59,917 bases of DNA from an uncultured Bacilli bacterium. GTDB taxonomy: Bacteria; Bacillota_I; Bacilli_A; RF39; UBA660. Under the pieces are notes generated by a model. The model was not told the origin of the DNA. It made no database searches and saw nothing but the letters and a program-made list of their open reading frames with translations. Position numbers and translations under genes: made by a program. Below are positions 16,985 to 26,153 of the stretch, piece by piece. The stretch is from NCBI GenBank assembly GCA_934140355.1, contig CAKPBH010000003.1, positions 1 through 59,917 on the forward strand, given 5' to 3'. The first letter of the stretch is position 1. Each line of letters begins with the position of its first letter.

Positions 16985-19605
16985 TTATCTAATAAATCCA
17001 TAAATATAAATGTAAAAAAACATCAACCCAAAAACAATATAGTAAAGATGAATAAAAATCTTAATAAGAATAAAATTTAAAAATTTTTTAAATTTTTCGA
17101 AAACAAAAAATAATACGAAAAAGATAAAAGAAACAACCAAGCTAACTTTGATATATGGTGGGTAATATAATAAAGAAATATCATTTTCACCAGAAACAAG
17201 AGGAACTGATATAAAATAATTGAAAACTCTATCCAATTTTACTTTTTTACCATTAACATAACAAACATAATTATCAACATAATTTATAGGCAAAAACAAC
17301 CTATCCTTATCCTTTGTATTAACACGCAAACTTAATTTATTTTTATCAACCTCAACATGATTCACAATATCCTCTTTCTTATAATTAGAAATAAACTCAT
17401 TGAATTTATTAATATTAATCTTAAAAAAATTCAAATTTTTAACACAAGTATCCTTATATAACGAAATAGAAACCTTAACATTTTCCTTTTCAAAAACACC
17501 CAAATCTCTTATAGAAAAAGAATTAAAATGATAATTACTTTGTTCATTAACATTAGGATTATACAATAAATTATTATTAATACTTATAGAACGTAAAATA
17601 AAGCTATCATCCCCAATAAAGAATTGATCAATACCAGTATATCAATTGAAGAAATGTTTAAATATAACTCACTTAACTCAGAAATATCAATATCAAAAGT
17701 AAAAGTACGATCTGAATCTGTACAAATATTATTTTTTATTTTCCCATTTATCTCGATATTTTCAATAATATTTCCCTTTTGATGAAATAAAGTTTGATAA
17801 ATTTGATTTTGATAATCAACAACATCATTGCTATAATTTTTTTCATCAAAAGAATAATAAGGAATTGAAAATGATAAACTATTTTTTAATTCATAAAGAT
17901 TATACAACTTATTATTAGAAACAAAGGCATAACTAGGGTTATTTATTTTTTCTCTTGACAAATACCAATGAATTCCCAATAAATTATCAGTAAACAAAGT
18001 TCCACCAGAATCCCCATTATATCCTAATTTTTTCAAAGAAACGCTCGTATTTTTATTAGTTAAATGCCAATCAGAAATCACTGGTTTATCCACCATAAAA
18101 CCATAATTAGGAACTAAACTAGAACCGAAATCTCGATAACGAAAAAACTGTTTTTCTTGTTTTAAAAAAGAGTATAAATCATTAGAAATTTTAGAAGAAT
18201 AATCCGTATTCTCATTCGATAGTTTAGGAGAATGAATACCAACATATCCTAAAGATAAAGTAATACAACTAAAAAGAGAAAAAAACAAAAGAATATATTT
18301 CTTTAAAAAAAGATTCTTTAAAAGAAGTACATTGATTGCAAAAAGAAGAGATAAAACCAAAATCACCAAAATATAAAATATAAGTTCCTTAGAACATAAA
18401 CCAACACTAGGATTACTAGCAGCACTAATCGGTATATACTTAAAATAAATAAACAATAACAACAAAAATACAAAAACAAGATAAAAATAATTATTTTTTT
18501 CTATAGGAAACTGCAGCTTAGAATTTAATTCCAGATAATAAAGAACCCCAAGATAAAGAACCATAATCGAAATAAAACCATAACGATAAGGAAACATATT
18601 ATAACTACCAGTATGCCACATAGAATTAATTTGATTAAATAAAATTCCGGAAAACATAATAACAAACAAATAAATAAATAAATTCCTAATTTTTTTATTC
18701 GTTAATTTACTTTTTAACATTATAAAAAATAAAATAATTGGAAAAGCATAATAACAAACAATGAACAACTTATCAGGTATATCAAAAAAAATAATATCTT
18801 TTAATGAAAACGAAGAAGAAAATCTTGATGAATTCAAAACATTACATAAAGTTGGAAATACAAAACCAAAAGATAACCCTAATGCTAAAATAGTACCAAG
18901 ACTTAAATTAAGTAAAAATTTATTTCTTTCTTTTTTATCACACAAAAAATGAACATAACCAAACGATAAAAATAAAACAAACAATAACTCCATATAAGTA
19001 ATATAAAAAGAATAAATAGTCGATAAAAATAAGATAAAAACATACAATTTATAGTCTCCATTATCGCTAATTTTTTTCAACCCATATAACAAAATAGGAA
19101 ACAAAATAACATTATCTAACCACACAAAATTTGTATGATATACAATAACCCAACTACTCAAGGCATATAAAACACTAAAAAAAACTTTCCACGAAAAACG
19201 AACTTTTTTATAAATTTTATCAAAAAGAAAAAAAGATGTTACCGACATTAAACATAACTTAATAATCAATAAATAAGAGAGAAAATAAGGAATGTTACTT
19301 CTAGAAGTAAGAATTAGAAGCCAAGATAAAGGCGATAAAATTCCATAAACGGATATCAAATCATACATATCACTACCTAAACCAATTTTATAATTCATAA
19401 AAATAGAAACTTTTCCCTGAAAAAAATCATACATATAATAATAAACTGGTAAATAGGCCTTTCCAAAATCCCCATTAATTATAGTATTTTTACCAAAAGG
19501 ATAAACACCATTAATTATAAAAACAACAAATAATAACAATAAAACAATAAATGGAGAAACCAATAAAGAAAGTTTCTTTCTACAAAAAAAGTGTTTCAAC
19601 CTACT
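16985..19605 (-). pseudogene. yfhO: YfhO-family membrane glycosyltransferase, frameshifted
   Basis: YfhO-family proteins are large multipass enzymes that glycosylate surface polymers; in Bacillus YfhO acts with a GT2 enzyme and a GtcA-type flippase. Here the ATG at 19605 (after GGGGAGGTAGTT) opens a 673-codon frame with about 13 helices and the loop NGDFGKAYLPVYYYMYDFF. It stops at 17584. The next frame continues without a gap from about 17645: the codons there read TGIDQFFIGDDSFILRS and join the downstream 193-residue frame, which ends in the expected C-terminal helices. An extra AT at GATATACTGG (about 17638-17647) would explain it. Combined length, about 870 residues, is the family norm. 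Whether it is a real mutation, slippage or a sequence error is open. Confidence 0.8.
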
Positions 19606-19619
19606 CATAACTACCTCCC

Positions 19620-19947
19620 CATTAACTAACTCTTTCAAATAAAGTAAAATACTTATCATCATGTAATACATCATAATGACCATCCTTACTTAGAATAAGA
19701 AATAACATTTCTTTTCTACCAAACATGAGTGACACCATACTTTTGAAAATCTTTCTCATAATTCTTAGGTATATTTTACATTTTATAAAAAATACTATAA
19801 ATCATTCCATTAAATTCTTTTAAATATAAATCACACCTTGAATCAATAAATACAGTAATATCATTAAACAACAAAAAATAAATAGTAAGACATAAAAACG
19901 AAATTACTAAAATTCCAAATAACAAATAAACGATATTTTTTTATCAT
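19620..19947 (-). pseudogene. Internally deleted copy of the 489-residue GT-C-like gene
   Basis: The 5' end (about 19900-19947) and 3' end (about 19620-19880) closely match 15170-15230 and 13765-14020 of the intact gene, including the stretch TTAAATTCTTTTAAATATAA. The middle 900 bp or so are gone and small indels break the frame. The copy sits directly before yfhO, as the intact gene sits directly before paralogue 2. Confidence 0.85.
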
Positions 19948-19977
19948 ATATGACCTTCAACTCTATCCCTAACTACA

Positions 19978-20006
19978 AGTATATAATACCAAAAATAATT
20001 ATTCAA
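19978..20006 (-). promoter_or_regulatory. Duplicated promoter, probably now driving yfhO
   Basis: TTGAAT and TATACT spaced 17 bp on the minus strand, in sequence nearly identical to 15261-15289. It precedes the deleted gene copy and may still transcribe yfhO and the GtrA-GT2 gene. Confidence 0.6.
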
Positions 20007-20016
20007 TTAAATTAAC

Positions 20017-20043
20017 AAAAAAAAACTACAAAACATGTAGTTA
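20017..20043 (-). terminator. Terminator of the Tad-like operon
   Basis: Stem AACTACA/TGTAGTT (20024-20030 and 20036-20042) with a T run of nine on the minus strand. The stem starts within the TAA stop codon of the TadZ-like gene. Confidence 0.8.
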
Positions 20044-20988
20044 TGATATTTTTTTATACAATCCAAGTTTTTCTAAAAAAGGAAATAAAATATCAGAATT
20101 ATCCTCTCTATCGTTCAAAGGTGGAAAAACATAGAAGAAAGATATCTCAGACTCCCTAGATAACTGTTCAACATCATGAGACTTTAGCAATGAACGATTT
20201 AACAATACTTTCTCACCTGCTACCTTTTCAAAACAATGATTATCTAACATCACCAATTTATTAATCATCAGTACTGATGACTCCATTAAATAAAGAATAT
20301 CGCCGCAAAAAGAATGAGAAAAAGAATAATCAGTATTATTTAAATCCACTAAAATAACATTTGCATCTTTATATTCAACCAATAAATTTTTAATATCCTT
20401 TTCACTACATGAAATCATATTTTTATCATTATAAAATAAAAAATCCTTCTTATTAATCTCTATTGCGACAGTATAATAATGTTTAGACAACTGTTTCTTT
20501 AACATATAAATTAAAGATGTTGCTCCAGCATGATTAGTCAAATTTCTAAATCCAATTACTCTAACATCAGATGAATAATTTTCAACCATTGAATTAATGT
20601 CAACACTAGATATTTTTTGCAAATGAGCAACATCACGATAACTATTAGGATTATTATACAAATATTTCACTTCGTCTTCATTATGAGCAAAATTATAAAT
20701 TCCCATACTAATCAAACTAGAAATATACACATCACCATTAACCACCGGATTATCATTAAGCAATAAAATAATTTTACTAACATCTAATCCAACAGACAAC
20801 TTTTTTATATTATTAATATCTGCATAATTTTGAATAGCGGTAATATCTAGAAACATCTTATTAAAAAAGAAATTAGAAAATGTTTGTACAATCTCATCAG
20901 CAGTAAATTCACCACTAATAGACTTAATAATATCAACATCCAAATTCACAAATTTATTAGAATTTAAATTCGAAACAATTACATTCAT
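20041..20988 (-). CDS. TadZ/CpaE-like protein with degenerate P-loop
   Basis: A 315-residue protein, last of the Tad-like operon. Residues 1-115 look like the atypical receiver domain of CpaE/TadZ. Residues 146-158 read GFRNLTNHAGATS, aligned with the deviant Walker A of the MinD/ParA fold, but the lysines of a working P-loop are missing. A beta strand VILVDLNN near residue 215 is in the place of Walker A'/B. CpaE/TadZ localises the pilus machine at the pole; here it may be a non-hydrolysing scaffold. The family call relies on position and fold pattern. Confidence 0.55.
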   Translation of the reverse strand: MNVIVSNLNSNKFVNLDVDIIKSISGEFTADEIVQTFSNFFFNKMFLDITAIQNYADINNIKKLSVGLDVSKIILLLNDNPVVNGDVYISSLISMGIYNFAHNEDEVKYLYNNPNSYRDVAHLQKISSVDINSMVENYSSDVRVIGFRNLTNHAGATSLIYMLKKQLSKHYYTVAIEINKKDFLFYNDKNMISCSEKDIKNLLVEYKDANVILVDLNNTDYSFSHSFCGDILYLMESSVLMINKLVMLDNHCFEKVAGEKVLLNRSLLKSHDVEQLSRESEISFFYVFPPLNDREDNSDILFPFLEKLGLYKKIS

Positions 20989-20998
20989 AAATTCACCT

Positions 20999-21457
20999 CT
21001 ATTCTATATAAACAACCTTTGTTTCGCCACTAATTGGAATAACTTTTCCCAAATTAAACAAAGGAAATTCCATCACAATATAAGCTGTAACTTTGTAATG
21101 AACACTGCGAGCATTATCAATCTTACAGGAATCAGTTGCTCCCAAACAATTATAAGTTGGAACAATACAAACTCCACGTTCAACCAAAATACCACTATCA
21201 TTAGCACACAAACTTCTAATGCTTTGGTTATTTGAATAATTATAACTTATTTTTTGTAAATACTCATCAACTCTACTTTGAGTACTATTCTCTCCTGTAA
21301 GTTTTTTGGGATCAGACCTTTCCAAAATATTCACAATATTATTTTTTATCCGAAAAGTTTTAGAGATAGTAATAGACATAGACATAAAACAAATAAAAAC
21401 TGCGAAGAAAACCGACATTACCCTCAAAATAAAAGAACCACCAAAAGCATCTTTCAT
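20999..21457 (-). CDS. Pilin-like/TadE-F-like protein, paralogue 1
   Basis: A 152-residue protein with one N-terminal hydrophobic helix and an exported C-terminal domain with four cysteines (CANDS, GVCIV, NCLG, SCKI). The N-terminus MKDAFGGSFILRV has a short charged leader ending in Gly6 before the helix, as in prepilin-type signals. It is paralogous to the next gene, with the shared ending FPLFN..K.IPI.GET..VY. It probably is a minor pilin. Spacing to its neighbours is 10-16 bp. Confidence 0.55.
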   Translation of the reverse strand: MKDAFGGSFILRVMSVFFAVFICFMSMSITISKTFRIKNNIVNILERSDPKKLTGENSTQSRVDEYLQKISYNYSNNQSIRSLCANDSGILVERGVCIVPTYNCLGATDSCKIDNARSVHYKVTAYIVMEFPLFNLGKVIPISGETKVVYIE

Positions 21458-21473
21458 GACTAAAACTCACCAC

Positions 21474-21917
21474 CTACCTTAAATAAATCGAACTAGTTTC
21501 ACCCTTTATTGGAATCACAAATTTTTGATTAAATAAAGGAAAAGATATCACCAAATAAACGGTTACATCATAATAAACTTTATTATCATCAATAGGATTA
21601 CGTGCTATACAAACTCCATTAGAATAAATATTACCATTGTCATAATTAATTCCTTGACATGTTTTTTTTAACATTTCTTCATTATTCAAATTCAAACCAA
21701 TATAAGTAAAATCTTTCAAATACTCACGCATAACATCTAATGCCCTGTGATTAACAACACTACTATTATATTGATATTGTTCTAATATGTTAATTACTCC
21801 ATTTTTAACCCTAAAAGTTTTAGCGTAACTTAAAGCAATAGTCATGAAAGACACATAAAAAACAATAAATACTATTATTAGTCTAAACATAAATGTACTA
21901 CCAAATGCATCTCTCAT
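21474..21917 (-). CDS. Pilin-like/TadE-F-like protein, paralogue 2
   Basis: A 147-residue paralogue of the previous protein. It starts MRDAFGSTFMFRL, with Gly6 before a hydrophobic helix, then KTFRVKNGVINILEQ, an amphipathic continuation like a pilin stem. Two cysteines (KKTCQG, GVCIAR) remain of the four in the sister. The ending FPLFNQKFVIPIKGET is shared. The role as a minor pilin or TadE-like subunit is inferred from topology and operon position. Confidence 0.55.
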   Translation of the reverse strand: MRDAFGSTFMFRLIIVFIVFYVSFMTIALSYAKTFRVKNGVINILEQYQYNSSVVNHRALDVMREYLKDFTYIGLNLNNEEMLKKTCQGINYDNGNIYSNGVCIARNPIDDNKVYYDVTVYLVISFPLFNQKFVIPIKGETSSIYLR

Positions 21918-21956
21918 AACCTAATTCGCCTCCATTTTAAATATTTAATTTCAACC

Positions 21957-22100
21957 CTATTTCGTAGATGCAATATTTTTCCATTGATTTTCAACATAGC
22001 CTTGAGCAAGTGGTACTAATATTCTAACAACCCCAGCAATTAAAGCAATAGCAAGAATAGTCACAACTACCATACTTAATTCACCCGTAGATTCTTTCAT
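21957..22100 (-). CDS. 47-residue Flp-like pilin candidate
   Basis: A short gene with ATG at 22100 behind GGGAGGTGATTTATA. The product begins MKESTGELSMVVVTIL, continues with a long hydrophobic helix and ends in the polar segment ENQWKNIASTK. Flp pilins of Tad systems are of this size and have a short leader, a hydrophobic stem and a short polar tail. The leader has the same form as in the two downstream genes (MKEST-G versus MRDAF-G and MKDAF-G). It lies directly after tadC, where a major subunit could be made in bulk. Confidence 0.6.
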   Translation of the reverse strand: MKESTGELSMVVVTILAIALIAGVVRILVPLAQGYVENQWKNIASTK

Positions 22101-22124
22101 TATAAATCACCTCCCTTACCATAA

Positions 22125-22919
22125 TTAAGCAACTGCTGTAAATGAAAGTAACATTGATACAATTAGCAATATCATACCACCCCCACCAGTACAAATTAAC
22201 ATAACCATAGTCATACTTTCCATTTTGCTTAAACGATTTTTATACTTTTGTTCTCTAGCTTTTTGTTGCAAAGCAGAAACACTCTTAGAAAAAGCAATCA
22301 ATTGTGCATGTTTTTTTTCCTGTTCACCCAGCCCCAAACGATACAATAATCTCATCATACGAACAGAATCTCGAACTGGATACATTGCAGCAAAATCCAT
22401 ATATGGCTGCACCGTTGCATCTCCAGCTTCGATTTTTGAAATCAGAACTTTCAATCCAGGTTTAAATACTTCAGGTGCATCATCTACACTCCTAGCAAGA
22501 GCAACAGGAACAGTATAATGTTGAATTAAAACCTCTAATCCCTTCAAATAATAAGGCAATAAAGAATCAACTTCATTTAAATGATTTCTATAATATTTTT
22601 TCAAATTGATATATTGCATCTTAAATGTCAAAAAACCGCAAATAAGACCAAGCATAATATTTAAAAAAGATAAATCAGAAATAAAAACAAAAATAAACAA
22701 AACTGTAACTAGTGCACCATTTTTTATTCTCTTCATAAAAACTGAATTGGGATCATAAACTTTATCTCCATACTTAGCGTAAAGTAAAAACTCATAATCA
22801 CTTTCTTTTAATAAATAAAATATATCTTTACTATCAGAAACAAACTTACCTGAACTAACTCTACCCGTATAAAAGAAAATAAACAAAGCAATAGCGCCAA
22901 CTAAAAAAATTTCAATCAT
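22125..22919 (-). CDS. tadC: TadC-like inner-membrane platform protein (T2SS F domain)
   Basis: A 264-residue membrane protein of the GspF/TadC type: an N-terminal helix, two central helices around residue 75-100, a cytoplasmic helical domain (SLLPYYLKGLEVLIQHYTVPVA and following) and a C-terminal helix pair. It overlaps tadB by one base. TadB and TadC form the platform on which the CpaF ATPase works to extrude the pilus. Confidence 0.75.
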   Translation of the reverse strand: MIEIFLVGAIALFIFFYTGRVSSGKFVSDSKDIFYLLKESDYEFLLYAKYGDKVYDPNSVFMKRIKNGALVTVLFIFVFISDLSFLNIMLGLICGFLTFKMQYINLKKYYRNHLNEVDSLLPYYLKGLEVLIQHYTVPVALARSVDDAPEVFKPGLKVLISKIEAGDATVQPYMDFAAMYPVRDSVRMMRLLYRLGLGEQEKKHAQLIAFSKSVSALQQKAREQKYKNRLSKMESMTMVMLICTGGGGMILLIVSMLLSFTAVA

Positions 22920-23821
22920 TATTCAGCACCTACATTCTCATTATAATATTTTTCCCCTTTTAAAAGAAATAATGTATTAATAAAAACTAATGAATGCAAC
23001 AATAGTCTAATTATAAAATTATCTAGCATAGCTATATAAGAATCTACACCTAACAATAACTGAATCAACATAACAATTCCATACAATGCAACACCAAAAA
23101 TCAAAAATTGCTTATGGAATTCAGAGCGATCCATTCTATCACGATATACTCCTTCAACAAGAGCATCTATATCTGTTAACATATTTTCAAACGTTTCCTC
23201 TGTATCCTTTGCACCTTCCTTTGTTACCTGTAAAAATAATTGATGCATATTTTTAACCATAAAATAAGGATACTTTGCATTCATATATGCAATAGAATCA
23301 TTAACGTCCCCTTTTTCATAAGAAAGTGCAATCATTGTTTTCACATCAGACAAAACTGGATCTTCTAAAATTCCAGACTCAACCACACCTTCCAATGACT
23401 TAATAAAAGCCTGCGAAGTAGCAAACTCCATAATAGTATTAGTAACATAGACTTGAATTTGTTCAAAAATAAACTCACTATATTGTCTTTTTGAACGCAA
23501 ATAAGTTATATATGGAATTGAAATAACCGCCAAACATGCATAAACAATAGAAACCAGCAAATTATAAAAATATAAATATCCAATTGCAGCAGCTATGCTA
23601 GCAAAAAGGACAATTTGAAAAAAATATTGTCGAGGAGTATAGTCTAAACCCAAAGCTTTAATTTTTTTACGCATTTCCTTATAAGAGTAAGGAGCATACT
23701 TATTATACAATCGATTTGCTTGTTCATTAACAAACTTATATACTCCACCACCAGTACTAGTTCGATAAGTGACTATGAATACAAGAACAATTCCTACAAT
23801 AATTACTTCCAATATAATCAC
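22919..23821 (-). CDS. tadB: TadB-like inner-membrane platform protein (T2SS F domain)
   Basis: A 300-residue protein with an N-terminal helix, a helix pair near 68-105, a long cytoplasmic helical domain with the F-domain features (QVYVTNTIMEFATSQAFIKSL, then NMHQLFLQVTKEGAKDTEETF) and two C-terminal helices. It is placed between the ATPase and TadC, the usual Tad order. It is one base from its neighbours on either side. Confidence 0.78.
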   Translation of the reverse strand: MIILEVIIVGIVLVFIVTYRTSTGGGVYKFVNEQANRLYNKYAPYSYKEMRKKIKALGLDYTPRQYFFQIVLFASIAAAIGYLYFYNLLVSIVYACLAVISIPYITYLRSKRQYSEFIFEQIQVYVTNTIMEFATSQAFIKSLEGVVESGILEDPVLSDVKTMIALSYEKGDVNDSIAYMNAKYPYFMVKNMHQLFLQVTKEGAKDTEETFENMLTDIDALVEGVYRDRMDRSEFHKQFLIFGVALYGIVMLIQLLLGVDSYIAMLDNFIIRLLLHSLVFINTLFLLKGEKYYNENVGAE

Positions 23822-23822
23822 C

Positions 23823-25277
23823 TCACTCTACATTAACATCATTATACAACATTTTATTTGAATTAACAATACCCATATTATTCACACCAACATTATTTTG
23901 AACTTTAGAATCTACAGTATTATACATATTTGTGTGATTCCCAACTTGACTAACATTGTTTGGCTGCAAATTAGTAGCATATGATTTTACATTTGACATT
24001 TGTATATTACGATTATTAACATTTTGATTATTATTAATAGTACGATTAGAAACAGGAGCCACAGTAGAACTTGAAGAAACATTCTTTGTAATCATTCCAC
24101 TATTCACAAGATTATAATTAGAATACGAATTAACAGGTTGTTGAGCATTCATGTTTTTATCAAAAGAAGTCATTGAAGATTGAACCATGCTATTCTCCTT
24201 TTGAGTAGTAGGTTCCCTAAACTCTTCCTTAACCAAAATATCAGGTTGCATAATAACGCCTTGACTTTCTAAATAACTAAGCAAATATTTAGTTGGATTA
24301 TGAATCTCCGTTGAACCATCAGGTGTTCTTTTATAAATAATTTGATAACCTGCTTTATTATTATCATCAACATAAAATTCAACAACCTCTGAAACTTCAC
24401 GTTTAAATCTCTGTAATTCCTTACTATAATATCCCTTAATATGAACTCCCAGTTGAACATACCTGTGAATACTTCTAAGAAATTGATCCATATCAATACT
24501 AGATTCCAACAAACTATACAAACGATTTGGTATAGATTCAGCCTTATCAGCATGAATTGTCGATAAAATATTATGACCAGAAGAAATGGAATCTCTAACA
24601 GCCATTACTGCCTCAGCACTACGAACCTCTGAAAGTAAAATCCAACGGGGATTTTGCCGCATACAAGTAACTAAAACATCAGCATAACTGGCAATATTAT
24701 TAGTTTTCATCGCTACAATATCACGTTCAGGAAAAATTCTATCTAAGTGAAGTTCTAAAGTATCCTCTATAGTAATAATCTTTTCATCATACTTTGTATG
24801 TGCCGCCATATATTTAACAAATTCAGTCTTACCACTACCAGTTTCTCCACTAACAATAATATTACAATGACCCTCAACACATTTCAAAATAAAATCGTGA
24901 ATATCTAATCGAATATAATCTTCTTTAATAATTTTATCTTTTTCTAATCTAATTTTAGCAGGAGTCTTACGTATTAAAACGGCAATACCATTTCTAGCAA
25001 TAGACTCATGAACAAAATTCATACGAAGTTCCGCACTTTCAGAATCCAAAAAAGGATTAGCCATATTAAAAGATTTTCCCATAGAATTAGCACACTGAAA
25101 AGCCATTTTTTCCATAAATGCATTATTAACTGCTGGATTTTCAACTCTATATACCCCTTTAGATAACGACTTCAACCAAACTTGTCCACCATTACTATAA
25201 GAGATATCTGTAATATCATCATTATTTAGATACTCTTGAAGAGGTCCAAAATCAACTTGAGTAAATTCGTTTTTCAT
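23823..25277 (-). CDS. cpaF: CpaF/TadA-type secretion ATPase with Asn-rich tail
   Basis: A 484-residue type II/IV secretion ATPase that powers pilus assembly. Walker A is GETGSGKT at 144-151, the Asp box is EDTLEL at 171, Walker B is the RWILLSEVR strand at 211-219 and the His box is STIHAD at 239-244. The enzyme ends near residue 350. The remaining 130 residues are Asn/Ser/Gln/Val-rich with no predicted fold (for example RTINNNQNVNNRN), which is unusual for this family and starts within the same frame, so it is part of the protein. Confidence 0.88.
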   Translation of the reverse strand: MKNEFTQVDFGPLQEYLNNDDITDISYSNGGQVWLKSLSKGVYRVENPAVNNAFMEKMAFQCANSMGKSFNMANPFLDSESAELRMNFVHESIARNGIAVLIRKTPAKIRLEKDKIIKEDYIRLDIHDFILKCVEGHCNIIVSGETGSGKTEFVKYMAAHTKYDEKIITIEDTLELHLDRIFPERDIVAMKTNNIASYADVLVTCMRQNPRWILLSEVRSAEAVMAVRDSISSGHNILSTIHADKAESIPNRLYSLLESSIDMDQFLRSIHRYVQLGVHIKGYYSKELQRFKREVSEVVEFYVDDNNKAGYQIIYKRTPDGSTEIHNPTKYLLSYLESQGVIMQPDILVKEEFREPTTQKENSMVQSSMTSFDKNMNAQQPVNSYSNYNLVNSGMITKNVSSSSTVAPVSNRTINNNQNVNNRNIQMSNVKSYATNLQPNNVSQVGNHTNMYNTVDSKVQNNVGVNNMGIVNSNKMLYNDVNVE

Positions 25278-25279
25278 AT

Positions 25280-26125
25280 CTATCCCTCCGAATTATCCTC
25301 TTGACTATCATCTAAATTACCACTGTCTGTAGTAGTATTTGTAGTAGACAATATTTCATCAACAGATACCATTTTAGTTTTTTCATTGATGAAATTTTGG
25401 ATGTCCTTACTGCTTACATAAACAGCATCTTCTTTTTGTATTTCTTGCGTATTAGGAACCAAAATTAACTCAACACTATAACTATCAGACAAATAAATAG
25501 CTTTTCTAAATAACAAATGCATATCCTCAGGTAATGCAAACATCATATAAGCCGGAGTTCTTACTTCTGAAGAATCATCAAAAACATGTCTACCTTCACC
25601 ATCCTTAACATCTAAAATAGTAACATTACTAATAAATTTACCAAACATAATTGTACCATCATCACTTTTGGCTTTAAAATAAATATTAATAACATCATCA
25701 GGTTGCATACTATTAGCATAAGTAGAATCCATATCAACCCTATAACTAATTACTGTTTCATTATTTTTAACATTTAAAAAAGCAGAATTAGGTAAACTAT
25801 CAGAACTAGTAAGAAGATCTTTATAAAACAAACTTCCCTCAACAATCATTGTATTATATTGTGAATACTTTCCAACAATCTCTTCTTGATTTGCATAATA
25901 ACTTCCTACTAAAAATGATGCAGGAACATTCATATAACTAATCATATCAGCCGTTATAGCTTTCTTAGGTTGAATATCTTGATTAGCATATGGAACTCTC
26001 GTTAAAGCCACTTTTTGATTAATTCTATAATTATAACCAAAAAACAAAATAATCACACACAAAAGAATACCTATAATAGTAACAGTATTTTTATTACTAA
26101 CAAATTTTTTCAACGAATCTTTCAT
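25280..26125 (-). CDS. CpaB/RcpC-like SAF-domain protein, copy 2
   Basis: A 281-residue protein with an N-terminal membrane helix and an exported SAF domain (VPYANQDIQPKKAITADMI, then EEIVGKYSQYNTMIVEGSLF). CpaB/RcpC proteins of diderms support the outer-membrane secretin and may bind glycans. I start at ATG 26125; the longer frame uses a TTG that lies in the AAGGAGGAAAAA ribosome binding site. It is a tandem paralogue of the next gene. Confidence 0.75.
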   Translation of the reverse strand: MKDSLKKFVSNKNTVTIIGILLCVIILFFGYNYRINQKVALTRVPYANQDIQPKKAITADMISYMNVPASFLVGSYYANQEEIVGKYSQYNTMIVEGSLFYKDLLTSSDSLPNSAFLNVKNNETVISYRVDMDSTYANSMQPDDVINIYFKAKSDDGTIMFGKFISNVTILDVKDGEGRHVFDDSSEVRTPAYMMFALPEDMHLLFRKAIYLSDSYSVELILVPNTQEIQKEDAVYVSSKDIQNFINEKTKMVSVDEILSTTNTTTDSGNLDDSQEDNSEG

Positions 26126-26153
26126 TTTTTCCTCCTTCAATTAAACAACAAAA

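Noticed and set aside
16985..17566. Separate 193-residue gene after yfhO
   Set aside because: It has only a TTG start without ribosome binding site, and its frame extends upstream in sequence that continues YfhO; it is better read as the frameshifted C-terminus.
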